Below, one piece after another: positions 15,231 through 23,213 of a stretch of DNA of 27,077 nt; position 1 is the first letter of the stretch; every line of letters begins with the position of its first letter. This DNA comes from OLB19 sp964624165 (GTDB taxonomy: Bacteria; Patescibacteriota; Minisyncoccia; Phycocordibacterales; UBA918). The DNA is taken from NCBI GenBank assembly GCA_964624165.1, contig CAZUWG010000005.1:1-27077 (forward strand). The letters are read 5' to 3'. The translations under genes were made by a program, and so were the position numbers. The notes beneath the pieces were generated by a model. It did no database searches. It was not told the origin of the DNA and worked only from the letters and a program-made list of their open reading frames with translations.

Positions 15231-15259
15231 ATCATAGCAAGGAAGCTAAGGAAGGGCAA
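15231..15259 (-). promoter_or_regulatory. Promoter of efp
   Basis: On the - strand TTGCCC (15259-15254), exactly 17 bases, then TATGAT (15236-15231) preceded by TGC. Confidence 0.6.
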
Positions 15260-15312
15260 GGTGGTTGCGGTGAGGTGGTATCTCATGGGACGCTGGAGTC
15301 TCCCGAAATATT

Positions 15313-15346
15313 AAAAAAGCCCGGCGCTTGCGCCCGGCTTTTTTAC
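15313..15346 (-). terminator. Terminator of recA
   Basis: AAAAAAGCC ... GGCTTTTTT stem with a GGCGC/GCGCC inner helix (one C-C mismatch) and T runs on both strands; lies just beyond the recA stop and could also stop + strand transcripts. Confidence 0.85.
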
Positions 15347-15360
15347 TTCTGTTTTACAGC

Positions 15361-16425
15361 TTACACTTCTGTCTTTAGGGCTTTACGGATATGCTTGAGG
15401 AGCTCCGCGGTGAGCTTTTTGTCTTCCTTAAGGCTCGTGCGGGCCGCGTCGTAGCCGCGACCGAGTTTGACTTCAGAAGACTCGTCGCCACCAGGGGGAG
15501 TGTAGGTGTAGCTGGCGCCGCTTTTTTTAACCAAATCATACTTTTCGCCAAGTGCCAACAGCTCACCCTCACGACTAATTCCTTCACCGTATATGAGGTC
15601 AAACTCAGTGGTACGGAAGGGAGCTGCGACTTTATTTTTTACCACCTTGACGCGGTGTCGACCGCCCACTACTTCGTCACCTTTTTTAATCTGGGCGATG
15701 CGTCGGATGTCGAGTCGGACCGATGTATAAAACTTCAACGCTTTTCCACCTGGAGTGGTCTCGGGATTGCCGAACATAACTCCAACCTGCATGCGGATCT
15801 GGTTGATAAAGATGACGACGGTCTTGCTCTTACTGACAATGCCGGTGAGTTTGCGCAGCGCCTGACTCATCAAGCGTGCTTGCTTACCGACATGGTGAGC
15901 ACCCATTTCGCCCTCAATCTCATCTCGTGGGGTAAGGGCAGCCACCGAGTCAATCACGATTACGTCGATCTTGCCGCTGCGGACTAAACTCTCAACAATC
16001 TCCAAAGCCTGCTCACCACTGCCGGGCTGGCTTACTAGAAGCTCGTCGAGCTTTACGCCGATAGCACGAGCGTATTCGGGGTCCATAGCGTGTTCGGCGT
16101 CGATAAAGGCGCAGACACCACTTTCTTTCTGTGCCTCAGCGATGGCGTGTAATGCGAGTGTTGTTTTTCCTGAGCTTTCAGGGCCAAAGATTTCTATGAT
16201 ACGTCCACGAGGAAAGCCACTGATACCCAGTGCGTCATCAAGGCCGATAGAGCCGGTGGAGATCGCGTCTACGTCTACTTTTCGCCCTTCAGCCATAGTC
16301 ATGATGGCGTCTTCACCAAACTTGGTCTTGAGACTTTTGATGGTCTCGGCTACGTCGGCAAGAGCGTTGCGGTCCTTGCGGTCAGCGACCACCAGGGGTT
16401 CTTTTGGAGTTCTTTTTTTAGCCAT
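15361..16425 (-). CDS. recA: Recombinase RecA
   Basis: ATP-dependent strand exchange and SOS co-protease. 354 residues, normal length. Walker A GPESSGKTT (81-89), Walker B VIVIDSVAAL, the MAW-like QALRKLTGIVSKSK region, loop L1/L2 sequence GKQARLMSQ and NQIRMQVGVMFGNPETTPGG, and C-terminal KVKNKVAAPF-like segment (VKVVKNKVAAPFRTTEFD). The unusual N-terminus MAKKRTPKEP is basic. The gene starts two bases after the Ig-like membrane protein and is probably co-transcribed with it and ftsK. No LexA box is obvious. Confidence 0.98.
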   Translation of the reverse strand: MAKKRTPKEPLVVADRKDRNALADVAETIKSLKTKFGEDAIMTMAEGRKVDVDAISTGSIGLDDALGISGFPRGRIIEIFGPESSGKTTLALHAIAEAQKESGVCAFIDAEHAMDPEYARAIGVKLDELLVSQPGSGEQALEIVESLVRSGKIDVIVIDSVAALTPRDEIEGEMGAHHVGKQARLMSQALRKLTGIVSKSKTVVIFINQIRMQVGVMFGNPETTPGGKALKFYTSVRLDIRRIAQIKKGDEVVGGRHRVKVVKNKVAAPFRTTEFDLIYGEGISREGELLALGEKYDLVKKSGASYTYTPPGGDESSEVKLGRGYDAARTSLKEDKKLTAELLKHIRKALKTEV

Positions 16426-16427
16426 GG

Positions 16428-16808
16428 TTATTCGTTATAAAGTGATAAATTCGTTTTTGGTTTGTATACCATATCTTGTGTGACCTGAGTGAGGCGACCA
16501 TAGCGGTCGCGGGCAGTCACGTCTACCTTAGTGTGTCCATTTTCAAGGATAACACGTTCACTAAAAAAGCCCTCACCATTGGTTTCAATGGCGCGGCCAT
16601 TTAAATAGATGTGTGTGATATTTGCTGCAGTGCCGCTAATCTCCACCACACGATCTTCTTGTACTACGGAGACCGGGGAGAGCGCGAGGTCGGGGCCAGT
16701 CAATAAAAGACGACTTTGGAAAAGTATATAGGACACGAATAGTCCGATACAAATCAAAAGTAATACACCTTTACATACAGTAGAAAATTCCCATTCCGAG
16801 TGTCTCAT
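16428..16808 (-). CDS. Membrane-anchored Ig-like small protein between ftsK and recA
   Basis: 126 residues, function unknown. An N-terminal cytoplasmic stub (MRHSEWEFSTVCKG), one membrane helix about 14-32 (VLLLICIGLFVSYILFQS), then an extracytoplasmic beta-sandwich-like domain. The motif order VVEISGTAANITHIYLNGR ... FSERVILENGHTKVDVTARD is the pattern of bacterial Ig-like/glucodextranase-B-like domains, where each strand pair is joined by short turns. Sits 20 bases after ftsK and two before recA, so an operon is likely, but nothing else links it to DNA metabolism. Confidence 0.7.
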   Translation of the reverse strand: MRHSEWEFSTVCKGVLLLICIGLFVSYILFQSRLLLTGPDLALSPVSVVQEDRVVEISGTAANITHIYLNGRAIETNGEGFFSERVILENGHTKVDVTARDRYGRLTQVTQDMVYKPKTNLSLYNE

Positions 16809-16828
16809 ATACTTAGTATCTCATAGTC

Positions 16829-18991
16829 TTACCGGCTATCATCTGGGTTATCCAGAGGGTCGTCGTTGCTCATTAATATCTCTCTTGACTTCGAGCCATC
16901 CTGTGCGCCTATGACACCGCGATCTTCAAGGATGTCCATCAGACGAGCGGCGCGCGAGTAGCCGATACGGAGTTTTCGTTGTAGGTATGAAGTAGAGGCT
17001 TTGCCTGCTTCCATTACCGCTTGCTTGGCGTCTTCGTAGAGGTCGTCACCATCCTCATCATCCACCATAGAGCCAAAGAAGGCATCGCTGTTGTTGCCAC
17101 TTTGGTCGTCAAAGTTGATAGAGTCAAGCTCCTGGGCATTGTCTTGGTTTCGTAAGTAATCAACCACGTTCTTTACTTCGTCTTCCGAAACAAATGAACT
17201 TTGCAAACGTACTGGCTTGCCGAGCTCACCAGAGAGAAAGAGCATGTCACCCTGGCCAAGCAGCTTTTCGGCTCCGACCATGTCGAGGATGGTGCGTGAG
17301 TCGATCTGGCTCGCCACCTGGAAGGCAAGGCGAGTGGGGATGTTGGCTTTGATGGTACCAGTGATTACGTTGACACTTGGTCGCTGTGTCGCGAGTACGA
17401 GATGAATACCGACAGCTCGCGACATCTGTGCGAGGCGTACAATCGCTGCCTCAAGCTCGCGAGGGTAGCTGTGCATGAGGTCTGCAAGCTCGTCCATGAT
17501 CACTACTATATAAGGAAGTGATTCGGGAAGCTCCTGCTTGGTATCTTCTTTTGAACCATCGGCAACCCACTTCATTTTGGCTTTTTTGTAGATATTTTTA
17601 TGGTAGGAGTTGATATTTTGGACACGATGCTCTTGGAGGATGTCGTAGCGTCGTTCCATCTCTTTGACGGCCCATTTGAGCGACAGGAGGGCTTTCTTGC
17701 CGTCGGTAATGACTTCAGACATCAGGTGAGGGATACCGTTGTAGAGGGTGAGCTCAACACGCTTTGGGTCGACCATAATAAAGCGCAGCTGCTCGGGACT
17801 ATTGCGGTAGAGCAAAGAGACGATGAGGTTGTGAATCATGACCGACTTTCCTGAGCCTGTAGTACCTGCGATCAGACAATGTGGCATGCGCGCGAGGTTG
17901 GCAAAATGCGACTTGCCGGTGATGTCTTTTCCGAGAGCCACTAAGAGCGGATGTGGAGAGTCGGTGTAGTCTGGTGAAGCTAAGAGCGAAGCTAGACCAA
18001 CTGTCGCTTTTTCGATGTTAGGCACTTCAATACCCACGAGCGACTTTCCAGGGATGGGGGCTTCGATACGGACGGTGCCCGCGGCGAGGTTCATTTCTAG
18101 TTCGCGTTGCAGATTGACAATGCGTGCGATCTTCACTCCTTGGGCTGGCTTTAAGGCGAAGCGGGTGACGGTTGGGCCGATCTCCACCTCGTCCATCTCG
18201 ACTTCTATATTGAAAGTTTTTAAGGTTTGGCGGATCGTGTTGGCATTAGCTTTAGCGTCGCCGCTCTTAGCACGCCCTTTGCTCTTTGAGAGGAGCTGCA
18301 ATGGCGGCGGATCGTACGGTCCTTCAAAGTGACTGACGGCGAAGTTTTCGGCTGTAGCCATCTGCTCAATTTTCTTTGGAGCAAGACGTTCCCGGAAGCT
18401 TTTGCTGGGGGCGGGAGCTTCCTCCACTTTTTCTGGCTCGTCCTCACCAGCATCTTCTGAAGCCTTGACCGCCACTTCTGTTTCTTCACCTTCCTTCTCT
18501 TTTTTCTCAGGTAGTTTGAAGCCGATATTAAAAAGTAGAAAGATGCCCACCACTGCTACACCACAAAGAATCACGGTGGCAGCAAGCGTACCAAAAAGGT
18601 AGGTCAATGGGCTAGACATCATCACGCCAAGAGCGCCGCCGTAGTCTTCATGACTGAGCTCGAGAAACCCAAGGATAGCGAAAAAGAAGCAGCCGATACC
18701 GATGAGTTTTGCGATGCTGACACTCTCGTTATTCTTCGGTGCCAAAAACGTATAGACAAAAAAGAAACATACTAAAGGTGAGAAATACGCACCAAAGCCA
18801 AAGAGAGCTGTAAGGAGGGTTTTGATCGCGTTGGCGCGCCCAGCTTGCTCGGCAAGTGCGAGGATGATGATGAGACCAATCACCAAAAAAAACAGCGCCC
18901 ACAGCGACTGCTTGGTGTTTTTTGATAGGTCGTCAAAGAACGGTGTACGTTCCTGTTTTGGTTGCTGTTTCTTGTTCGTTCGTCCGGCCAT
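16829..18991 (-). CDS. ftsK: DNA translocase FtsK/SpoIIIE
   Basis: Hexameric ATP-driven pump that clears chromosome DNA from the division septum. 720 residues: four or five membrane helices in the first 170 (LWALFFLVIGLIIILALAE, PLVCFFFVYTFLA, IGIGCFFFAILGFLEL, LAATVILCGVAVVGIFLLF), an acidic linker about 170-205 (EKEGEETEVAVKASEDAGED), alpha/beta motor with Walker A GTTGSGKS near residue 376 and Walker B YIVVIMDELADLM, and the gamma winged helix near the end (STSYLQRKLRIGYSRAARLM), which reads KOPS/SRS-like polarity sites. The linker is much shorter than in E. coli FtsK, nearer to SpoIIIE size. First gene of the ftsK/Ig-like/recA cluster. Confidence 0.96.
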   Translation of the reverse strand: MAGRTNKKQQPKQERTPFFDDLSKNTKQSLWALFFLVIGLIIILALAEQAGRANAIKTLLTALFGFGAYFSPLVCFFFVYTFLAPKNNESVSIAKLIGIGCFFFAILGFLELSHEDYGGALGVMMSSPLTYLFGTLAATVILCGVAVVGIFLLFNIGFKLPEKKEKEGEETEVAVKASEDAGEDEPEKVEEAPAPSKSFRERLAPKKIEQMATAENFAVSHFEGPYDPPPLQLLSKSKGRAKSGDAKANANTIRQTLKTFNIEVEMDEVEIGPTVTRFALKPAQGVKIARIVNLQRELEMNLAAGTVRIEAPIPGKSLVGIEVPNIEKATVGLASLLASPDYTDSPHPLLVALGKDITGKSHFANLARMPHCLIAGTTGSGKSVMIHNLIVSLLYRNSPEQLRFIMVDPKRVELTLYNGIPHLMSEVITDGKKALLSLKWAVKEMERRYDILQEHRVQNINSYHKNIYKKAKMKWVADGSKEDTKQELPESLPYIVVIMDELADLMHSYPRELEAAIVRLAQMSRAVGIHLVLATQRPSVNVITGTIKANIPTRLAFQVASQIDSRTILDMVGAEKLLGQGDMLFLSGELGKPVRLQSSFVSEDEVKNVVDYLRNQDNAQELDSINFDDQSGNNSDAFFGSMVDDEDGDDLYEDAKQAVMEAGKASTSYLQRKLRIGYSRAARLMDILEDRGVIGAQDGSKSREILMSNDDPLDNPDDSR

Positions 18992-19036
18992 AAATCGATG
19001 GTAAATAATGCGCTACGTAAATAAAAGAATACCTAT

Positions 19037-19045
19037 AGTTTAGCA
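19037..19045 (-). promoter_or_regulatory. Probable extended -10 of the ftsK cluster
   Basis: TGC-TAAACT on the - strand (19045-19037), about 46 bases before the ftsK ATG; no convincing -35. Confidence 0.4.
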
Positions 19046-19190
19046 CGGATATCAAGGGGTATTTTAGCTTTTTGTGTGAAGGAGTGGCCTGATAAGGACA
19101 TTGTAAAAGACGTCAAAAAGACTTGCGAATACGCCATAAAAGGAGTATTGTGGACATACAATTGTCGCAAAGAAATATAAAAGACAAAGT

Positions 19191-19916
19191 ATGGATGCAG
19201 ATCAACTTATCAAGGCCACACAATCTACTCAAAGACTCATTCAAGATGAGTATTTTTATAAGTATATTTTCAAAAGGACAGAGAGAATAGTGTCTGTAGT
19301 CTTTTATATTACACAATCTGTCCCTAAGACAGAGTTACCGCAATCTGTCCGAGATGATATCGAAGCGGCGGCTCGTGCGTCTCATAGCGCCATTTTGCAC
19401 TCACTTGAAGCGCGTGCTCACGCGGCTGACGAAGTGCTCTTTACCAACATTCATACCCTGGTTTCTCTTCTTAGTCATCTGCAAGTCGCGCAGAGTATTG
19501 GGGCGGTGAGCAAAGAGGTGCTGGGCGTGCTCTCAGGAGAAATTGACGCAGCAATCCGCTCAATGAATAAGTATATGGAACATGACCCTATCGCACTAAG
19601 AGCGAGTGGCGAGCACGCTCCTACCCTTGAGCATAAGAGCTCAATCAAGGCGCGAGAAGATAAGAAGCGTGAGACGATAAAAGAGCGCGGTCCACAGCCC
19701 CCTAAGGGCGCGCCAGAGGTGAAGCCTGAGACAGGAAGACGAGCGCAGATCCTTACGATCATCGAGGCTCGCGGCGAGGTGGGAGTGAAGGACATTTCTG
19801 CGATAGTAAAAGACGTCAGTGAAAAGACAATCCAAAGAGAGCTAAACGACATGATTGATGAAGGATTGATTATTCGGGAAGGTGAGCGTCGTTGGTCGCG
19901 CTACAAAATCCTTTAA
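19191..19916 (+). CDS. Winged-helix DNA-binding protein of unknown role
   Basis: 241 residues. Residues 1-140 are helical (four-helix-bundle-like: TQSTQRLIQDEYFYKYIFKR, ... SHSAILHSLEARAHAADEVL, ... LSHLQVAQSIGAVSKEVLGV) and resemble nothing I can name except a small dimerisation or 23S-S/four-helix fold. A Pro/Lys-rich linker (about 150-180) follows, then a winged helix (RAQILTIIEARGEVGVKDIS, KTIQRELNDMIDEGLIIREG, RRWSRYKIL) of the DeoR/MarR-like kind. A TATAAA at 19176-19181 puts the start codon at the likely transcription start. Ends in a 38-base palindromic terminator. Likely a transcription factor; target unknown. Confidence 0.65.
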   Translation: MDADQLIKATQSTQRLIQDEYFYKYIFKRTERIVSVVFYITQSVPKTELPQSVRDDIEAAARASHSAILHSLEARAHAADEVLFTNIHTLVSLLSHLQVAQSIGAVSKEVLGVLSGEIDAAIRSMNKYMEHDPIALRASGEHAPTLEHKSSIKAREDKKRETIKERGPQPPKGAPEVKPETGRRAQILTIIEARGEVGVKDISAIVKDVSEKTIQRELNDMIDEGLIIREGERRWSRYKIL

Positions 19917-19938
19917 GACACTATAAAAGAAGGATTTA

Positions 19939-19976
19939 TAAAAGACGGCATGGCGCATGCGCCATGCCGTCTTTTA
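19939..19976. terminator. 38-base perfect palindrome, bidirectional terminator
   Basis: Bases 19939-19957 are exactly complementary to 19958-19976; outer arms TAAAAGAC / GTCTTTTA give short T runs on both strands. Closes the winged-helix gene. Confidence 0.7.
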
Positions 19977-20770
19977 CATCAGACTTTTTGTCTTATATCT
20001 GGTGAGAACTATTTTGAAGTTGCGGGGGCGGGGCTTTTTTTAAAAATGAGAGACGTCTTGGACACGACTGTGGCCCTTTCGGTAGCTTTTTGAGACAAGC
20101 TTTCTGGTCTGCTTAGATCGAGCGTGGGGTGGGCGATGATAGACAAGCTATCACCGCCCACCCCCACCCACTTGCCAAACATTTTTTCTATGTCGTGATG
20201 ATTTTTTTAGTAAGAAGCACATGGGCAAAGCGTCTTCACAGGGAGATGGGGAAGAGGGCTCTATTATTGACTTTGGTCATAAAAGCGCGTACTCTTTCTC
20301 GCTAAGGACTGTATATCCACAGTGTGCAGCGAAATTTGATTTCTCTGCTAGGGAGAGCTGATATACTTTCTTCTGTACGTGCCGACGCGCTTTTTTATTA
20401 GGCCAACGTCGACACGGTTGTGAACTTTGATAAATACGATGCATGGTAGCGGTGCATAACGCACCACCTACTTATATATGTGTCGTCATACTTCACACCC
20501 TTTGACTGCGCACTTCTCGCGTAGTCTTTCCCGCTAGACCTTTTCCCACCTTGACCGCCTATCAGACACACAGACTGAAAACAACACCTCACTCATCTCA
20601 CTTAATAGATGAGGATGGTTATTTATTCGAGTTACTAGGCTAGCGAGGTCGCCTTTACGGTGGATATACTTTACGGAGGTATCTGCGGTAACGGCGACCT
20701 CGGTCGCAAATATGAATATATTCATATTACTAGTAACTGTTAGAAGTAATTCTTACAAATAATTATAGCT
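19977..20770 (+). other. Long non-coding stretch with structured leader of the surface-protein gene
   Basis: About 790 bases without a convincing gene; an ORF at 20221-20361 (46 codons, weak start, TGA stop) is doubtful. Visible elements: a GC stem GGGGTGGGCG / CGCCCACCCC with inner TGATAG / CTATCA (20126-20164); a TGA-TATACT extended -10 (20359-20367); hairpins GGTGC / GCACC (20451-20465) and CTCATCT / AGATGAG (about 20592-20613); a GAGGTCGCC / GGCGACCTC pair (about 20645-20702) that encloses a second TATACT (20665-20670); and a 20-base AT palindrome at 20709-20728. No tmRNA, RNase P or SRP RNA signature was seen on either strand. Depending on the promoter used, the surface gene would have a leader of about 95 or about 400 bases. 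Confidence 0.5.
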
Positions 20771-22699
20771 ATGATTCTTACAAACAAAGTTGCTGCAAAG
20801 TTCGCTGTTGCGATCGTTGCGGCGGCAATGATGTTTGCGGCATTTGTCCCAGCGACAAACGCTCAAAACATCGAAGATATGTCACTCGAGCAGCTTCTTG
20901 CGCTCGTGGCACAACTTCAAGCGCAGACGGGGTCAACAGCAAGTGCCTCGGATGCATGTCCATACACATGGACTCGTTCCCTTAATACGGGTGCAACAGG
21001 TGCTGATGTTATGCAGCTCCAGAAGTTCCTTAACAGCATGCCAGAAACACAGGTTGCTCCAGTAGGGCAAGCTGGTTCTGCAGGTATGGAAACAAGCTAC
21101 TACGGTCCTGCTACAGGTGCTGCAGTTGCTAACTTCCAGATGAAGTACCGAGCTGAGATTCTTTCTCCACTTGGTCTTGTAAATGCGACTACTTTCTTTG
21201 GTCCATCTACAATGGCACAAGCTAACAAGCTTTGTGTAGCTTCTACTACACCTACACCTACTCCAGGTACAACACCAAAACCTACACTTTCAGGTGAAGC
21301 CGCTCTTGATACTTACGAAGTAGACACTGGTGAAGAAGATGAAGTTGAAGAAGGCACAACTGCAGAAGTTGCTGAACTTACAGTAGAATTTTCTGACGGT
21401 GACGCTTCTATCTCTCGTCTTGACATCATGGTAGACAACGGTTCTATCGATCCTTGGGATGTGTTCGAAGAGTTCACTCTTTGGGTAGATGGTGATAAGG
21501 TGGCATCAGTAGATGCTTCTGATGAAGATGATTACCTTAATGAAGACGATGGTACCCTTCGTTTCTCTGGCCTCAATATTGTAGGTGAGGAAGATGAAGA
21601 AGTAGTTATCGTTATTGCTGCGACTACACAAAAGCGTATCGACAGCTCTGACATGACTGGTACTTGGACACTTACTGTAGAAGGTATGCGTTGGTTTGAT
21701 GCTGACGACGTAGCAACTACAGAAAATGACGCTTCAGGTACTGCGACATTCACAGTTGAAGACGCTGGGTACGAAGAAGAACTTACATTCCGTGAGTCTG
21801 ATGACAACCCAGACGCTACAACTATCATTGTTGACAAGAACACTGCTCGTACTCGCAACGTAGAAATCATGCGTTACGAAATCGAAGCTGAAGGTGGTGA
21901 TATCGACCTAGACACACTCTTCGTGGATATTACGACTGGAACTGCTGGTCATAACATGGTTATCGACAAGCTTTGGATCGAAATCGACGGTGAAAAGTTT
22001 AAAGCTAAAGAAACATTGGCCACTACAAGTACTTCAACTTACTCGTTTGACATCGACGGTGACATCACTATCGATGAAGATGATACTGAAGAAGTAATGG
22101 TTATGGTTGACTTCAAGGGATCAAACAACGCTAGTAACTTCGCTCTTAGTGGTGAAACTATCAAAGCTGAAGTAACTTCAGCAAACGTAGCAGCTACTGA
22201 AGCTGAAGGTGCTGATGATGTTACAGATCTTAACGGTGCGGCAGACGGAGAAGAACACATGCTCGCAGCTGAAGGTCTTGTTGCGATGATTGATGAGGTA
22301 ACAACTTCATCAAGCAACAATGTAACTACAGTTACATTCAAGTTTGACGTGACTGCTGTTGAAGGAGATTTCTGGATCTCTGCAACTACTACTACTGCTA
22401 TCACCGACACAATCGGCTTTAGCGCTACTGGTACTGTTACAGAAGCTCCATCAATCTCTGTTGCTGGTGTGACAAAGAACTCAAGCGGAAACTTCCGTAT
22501 TAGCGATGGTACTACCAAGAAAGTAACTGCAACGTACTCAGTGACAAACACTGGTGCAACTGCGGGATACATTACTGGTGCACTTACCGCTCTTGACTTC
22601 GGTAACCTTGCAACAAATGCAACAAACGAAACGGCTATTGTTCTCACTAGCCCAGAGTTTGATGTTCCTACCAACGCTTCAGTTGCTCCAGCAAACTAA
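20771..22699 (+). CDS. Secreted, acidic, beta-rich surface (S-layer-like) protein with peptidoglycan-binding-like domain
   Basis: 642 residues. Signal peptide 1-31 (basic MILTNKVAAK, hydrophobic FAVAIVAAAMMFAAFVP, cleavage after ATNA). Residues about 63-155 resemble a PG_binding_1 fold (TRSLNTGATGADVMQLQKFL ... YYGPATGAAVANFQMKYRA ... FFGPSTMAQANKLC), bracketed by Cys63 and Cys155, which could form a disulfide. A Thr/Pro linker (157-172) follows, then 460 residues of acidic, Thr/Ser-rich beta repeats (phrases like VDNGSIDPWDVFEEFTLWVDG, FDIDGDITIDEDDTEEV). Codons are strikingly uniform (CTT, GCT, ACA/ACT, GAA), unlike its neighbours, which suggests very high expression. N-terminus of this kind is common in CPR surface proteins. 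Independent transcription unit with long leader and a strong terminator. Confidence 0.8.
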   Translation: MILTNKVAAKFAVAIVAAAMMFAAFVPATNAQNIEDMSLEQLLALVAQLQAQTGSTASASDACPYTWTRSLNTGATGADVMQLQKFLNSMPETQVAPVGQAGSAGMETSYYGPATGAAVANFQMKYRAEILSPLGLVNATTFFGPSTMAQANKLCVASTTPTPTPGTTPKPTLSGEAALDTYEVDTGEEDEVEEGTTAEVAELTVEFSDGDASISRLDIMVDNGSIDPWDVFEEFTLWVDGDKVASVDASDEDDYLNEDDGTLRFSGLNIVGEEDEEVVIVIAATTQKRIDSSDMTGTWTLTVEGMRWFDADDVATTENDASGTATFTVEDAGYEEELTFRESDDNPDATTIIVDKNTARTRNVEIMRYEIEAEGGDIDLDTLFVDITTGTAGHNMVIDKLWIEIDGEKFKAKETLATTSTSTYSFDIDGDITIDEDDTEEVMVMVDFKGSNNASNFALSGETIKAEVTSANVAATEAEGADDVTDLNGAADGEEHMLAAEGLVAMIDEVTTSSSNNVTTVTFKFDVTAVEGDFWISATTTTAITDTIGFSATGTVTEAPSISVAGVTKNSSGNFRISDGTTKKVTATYSVTNTGATAGYITGALTALDFGNLATNATNETAIVLTSPEFDVPTNASVAPAN

Positions 22700-22734
22700 C
22701 TTTAGTTTGACGCAACCGTTCGTTTAGTAACGAC

Positions 22735-22766
22735 ACACAAAAAGCCCCTTTTGGGGCTTTTTGTGT
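22735..22766 (+). terminator. Terminator of the surface-protein gene
   Basis: Perfect 14-bp stem ACACAAAAAGCCCC / GGGGCTTTTTGTGT (22735-22748, 22753-22766) with loop TTTT. Confidence 0.9.
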
Positions 22767-22785
22767 GCTTTAGGGTTGATGAGAG

Positions 22786-22816
22786 GGCGGGCGTGTGGGC
22801 GAATGCCCCGCCCGCC
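22786..22816. repeat. Nested GC hairpin between two terminators
   Basis: GGCGGGCG / CGCCCGCC outer stem and GGGC / GCCC inner stem with loop GAAT; no T run. Purpose unknown. Confidence 0.6.
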
Positions 22817-22845
22817 TTAAGGAAAAGAATACAGCGAGAAGAGTG

Positions 22846-22879
22846 AAAAAAGCCGCGGCCCCTGGGCCGCGGCTTTTTT
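22846..22879. terminator. Bidirectional terminator for the 36-codon gene
   Basis: 16-bp perfect stem AAAAAAGCCGCGGCCC / its complement (22846-22861, 22864-22879) with a two-base gap, T6 on both strands; lies 12 bases past the - strand gene. Confidence 0.9.
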
Positions 22880-22891
22880 GGTGAGGTTTCC

Positions 22892-23002
22892 CTAGGCCGT
22901 CCCGCCACCGCCCACCACGATGATCATGACCAAAACCGTAGACACGATAAAAATAAACGAAAAGGTATACCGCCAAAATGTCTTGTTGAAAAGCTGCTTC
23001 AT
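22892..23002 (-). CDS. Leaderless single-pass membrane peptide, 36 codons
   Basis: ATG at 23002 is exactly seven bases after a TGC-TACACT extended -10, and the frame closes with TAG just before a strong terminator, so a complete miniature transcription unit is present. The product has a basic, aromatic N-terminus (MKQLFNKTFWRYTF), one membrane helix (SFIFIVSTVLVMIIVV) and a GGGGTA tail. Positive-inside orientation predicts the tail outside. No family recognised; could be a membrane toxin-like peptide or an accessory subunit, but nothing shows which. Confidence 0.65.
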   Translation of the reverse strand: MKQLFNKTFWRYTFSFIFIVSTVLVMIIVVGGGGTA

Positions 23003-23008
23003 AACTAT

Positions 23009-23017
23009 AGTGTAGCA
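23009..23017 (-). promoter_or_regulatory. Promoter of the 36-codon gene
   Basis: TGC-TACACT on the - strand; +1 would coincide with the ATG. It is back to back with the rplJL promoter. Confidence 0.55.
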
Positions 23018-23019
23018 TC

Positions 23020-23047
23020 TTCACATTTTGATCGAGTGTGCTATAGT
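23020..23047 (+). promoter_or_regulatory. Promoter of rplJ-rplL
   Basis: TTCACA (23020-23025), 16-base spacer, TGC-TATAGT (-10 at 23042-23047). Confidence 0.6.
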
Positions 23048-23053
23048 GTGCAC

Positions 23054-23205
23054 AACAGACTCAAGACAGTTGGTCTTTATGCGAAAAGGCATAAAGGTAA
23101 TGGTGCGTTTGCATCGCCAGCCGAGGTCCATTTTCTTATGGAGATGGTGGTCGAATCCAGTCGTTGTGCGTTGAGCACACGAGTCTGTAATATTAGAACG
23201 ATTAG
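23054..23205 (+). ncRNA. L10-type ribosomal protein leader
   Basis: About 150 bases between the promoter and rplJ, rich in structure: CTTTATGC / GCATAAAG (about 23075-23097) with loop GAAAAG, a TCCAT / ATGGA hairpin (about 23127-23143), and GTGC ... GCAC stems around the distal part (GTGCGTTGAGCACAC). Position directly before rplJ-rplL matches the autoregulatory leader bound by the L10(L12) complex in many bacteria. I recognise it by position and structure, not by a covariance match. Confidence 0.55.
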
Positions 23206-23213
23206 AAAAACTC

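Noticed and set aside
19074..19177. GTG-started ORF containing IVKDVKKT, resembling IVKDVSEKT in the downstream winged-helix protein (shared GTAAAAGACGTCA at 19104 and 19805 regions)
   Set aside because: A 13-base match and eight similar residues are too little to claim a duplicated gene fragment.
20221..20361. 46-codon ORF in the non-coding stretch
   Set aside because: Weak ribosome site, TGA stop unlike the confident genes here, no recognisable features.
19977..20770. tmRNA, RNase P RNA or SRP RNA
   Set aside because: None of their conserved sequences is visible on either strand.
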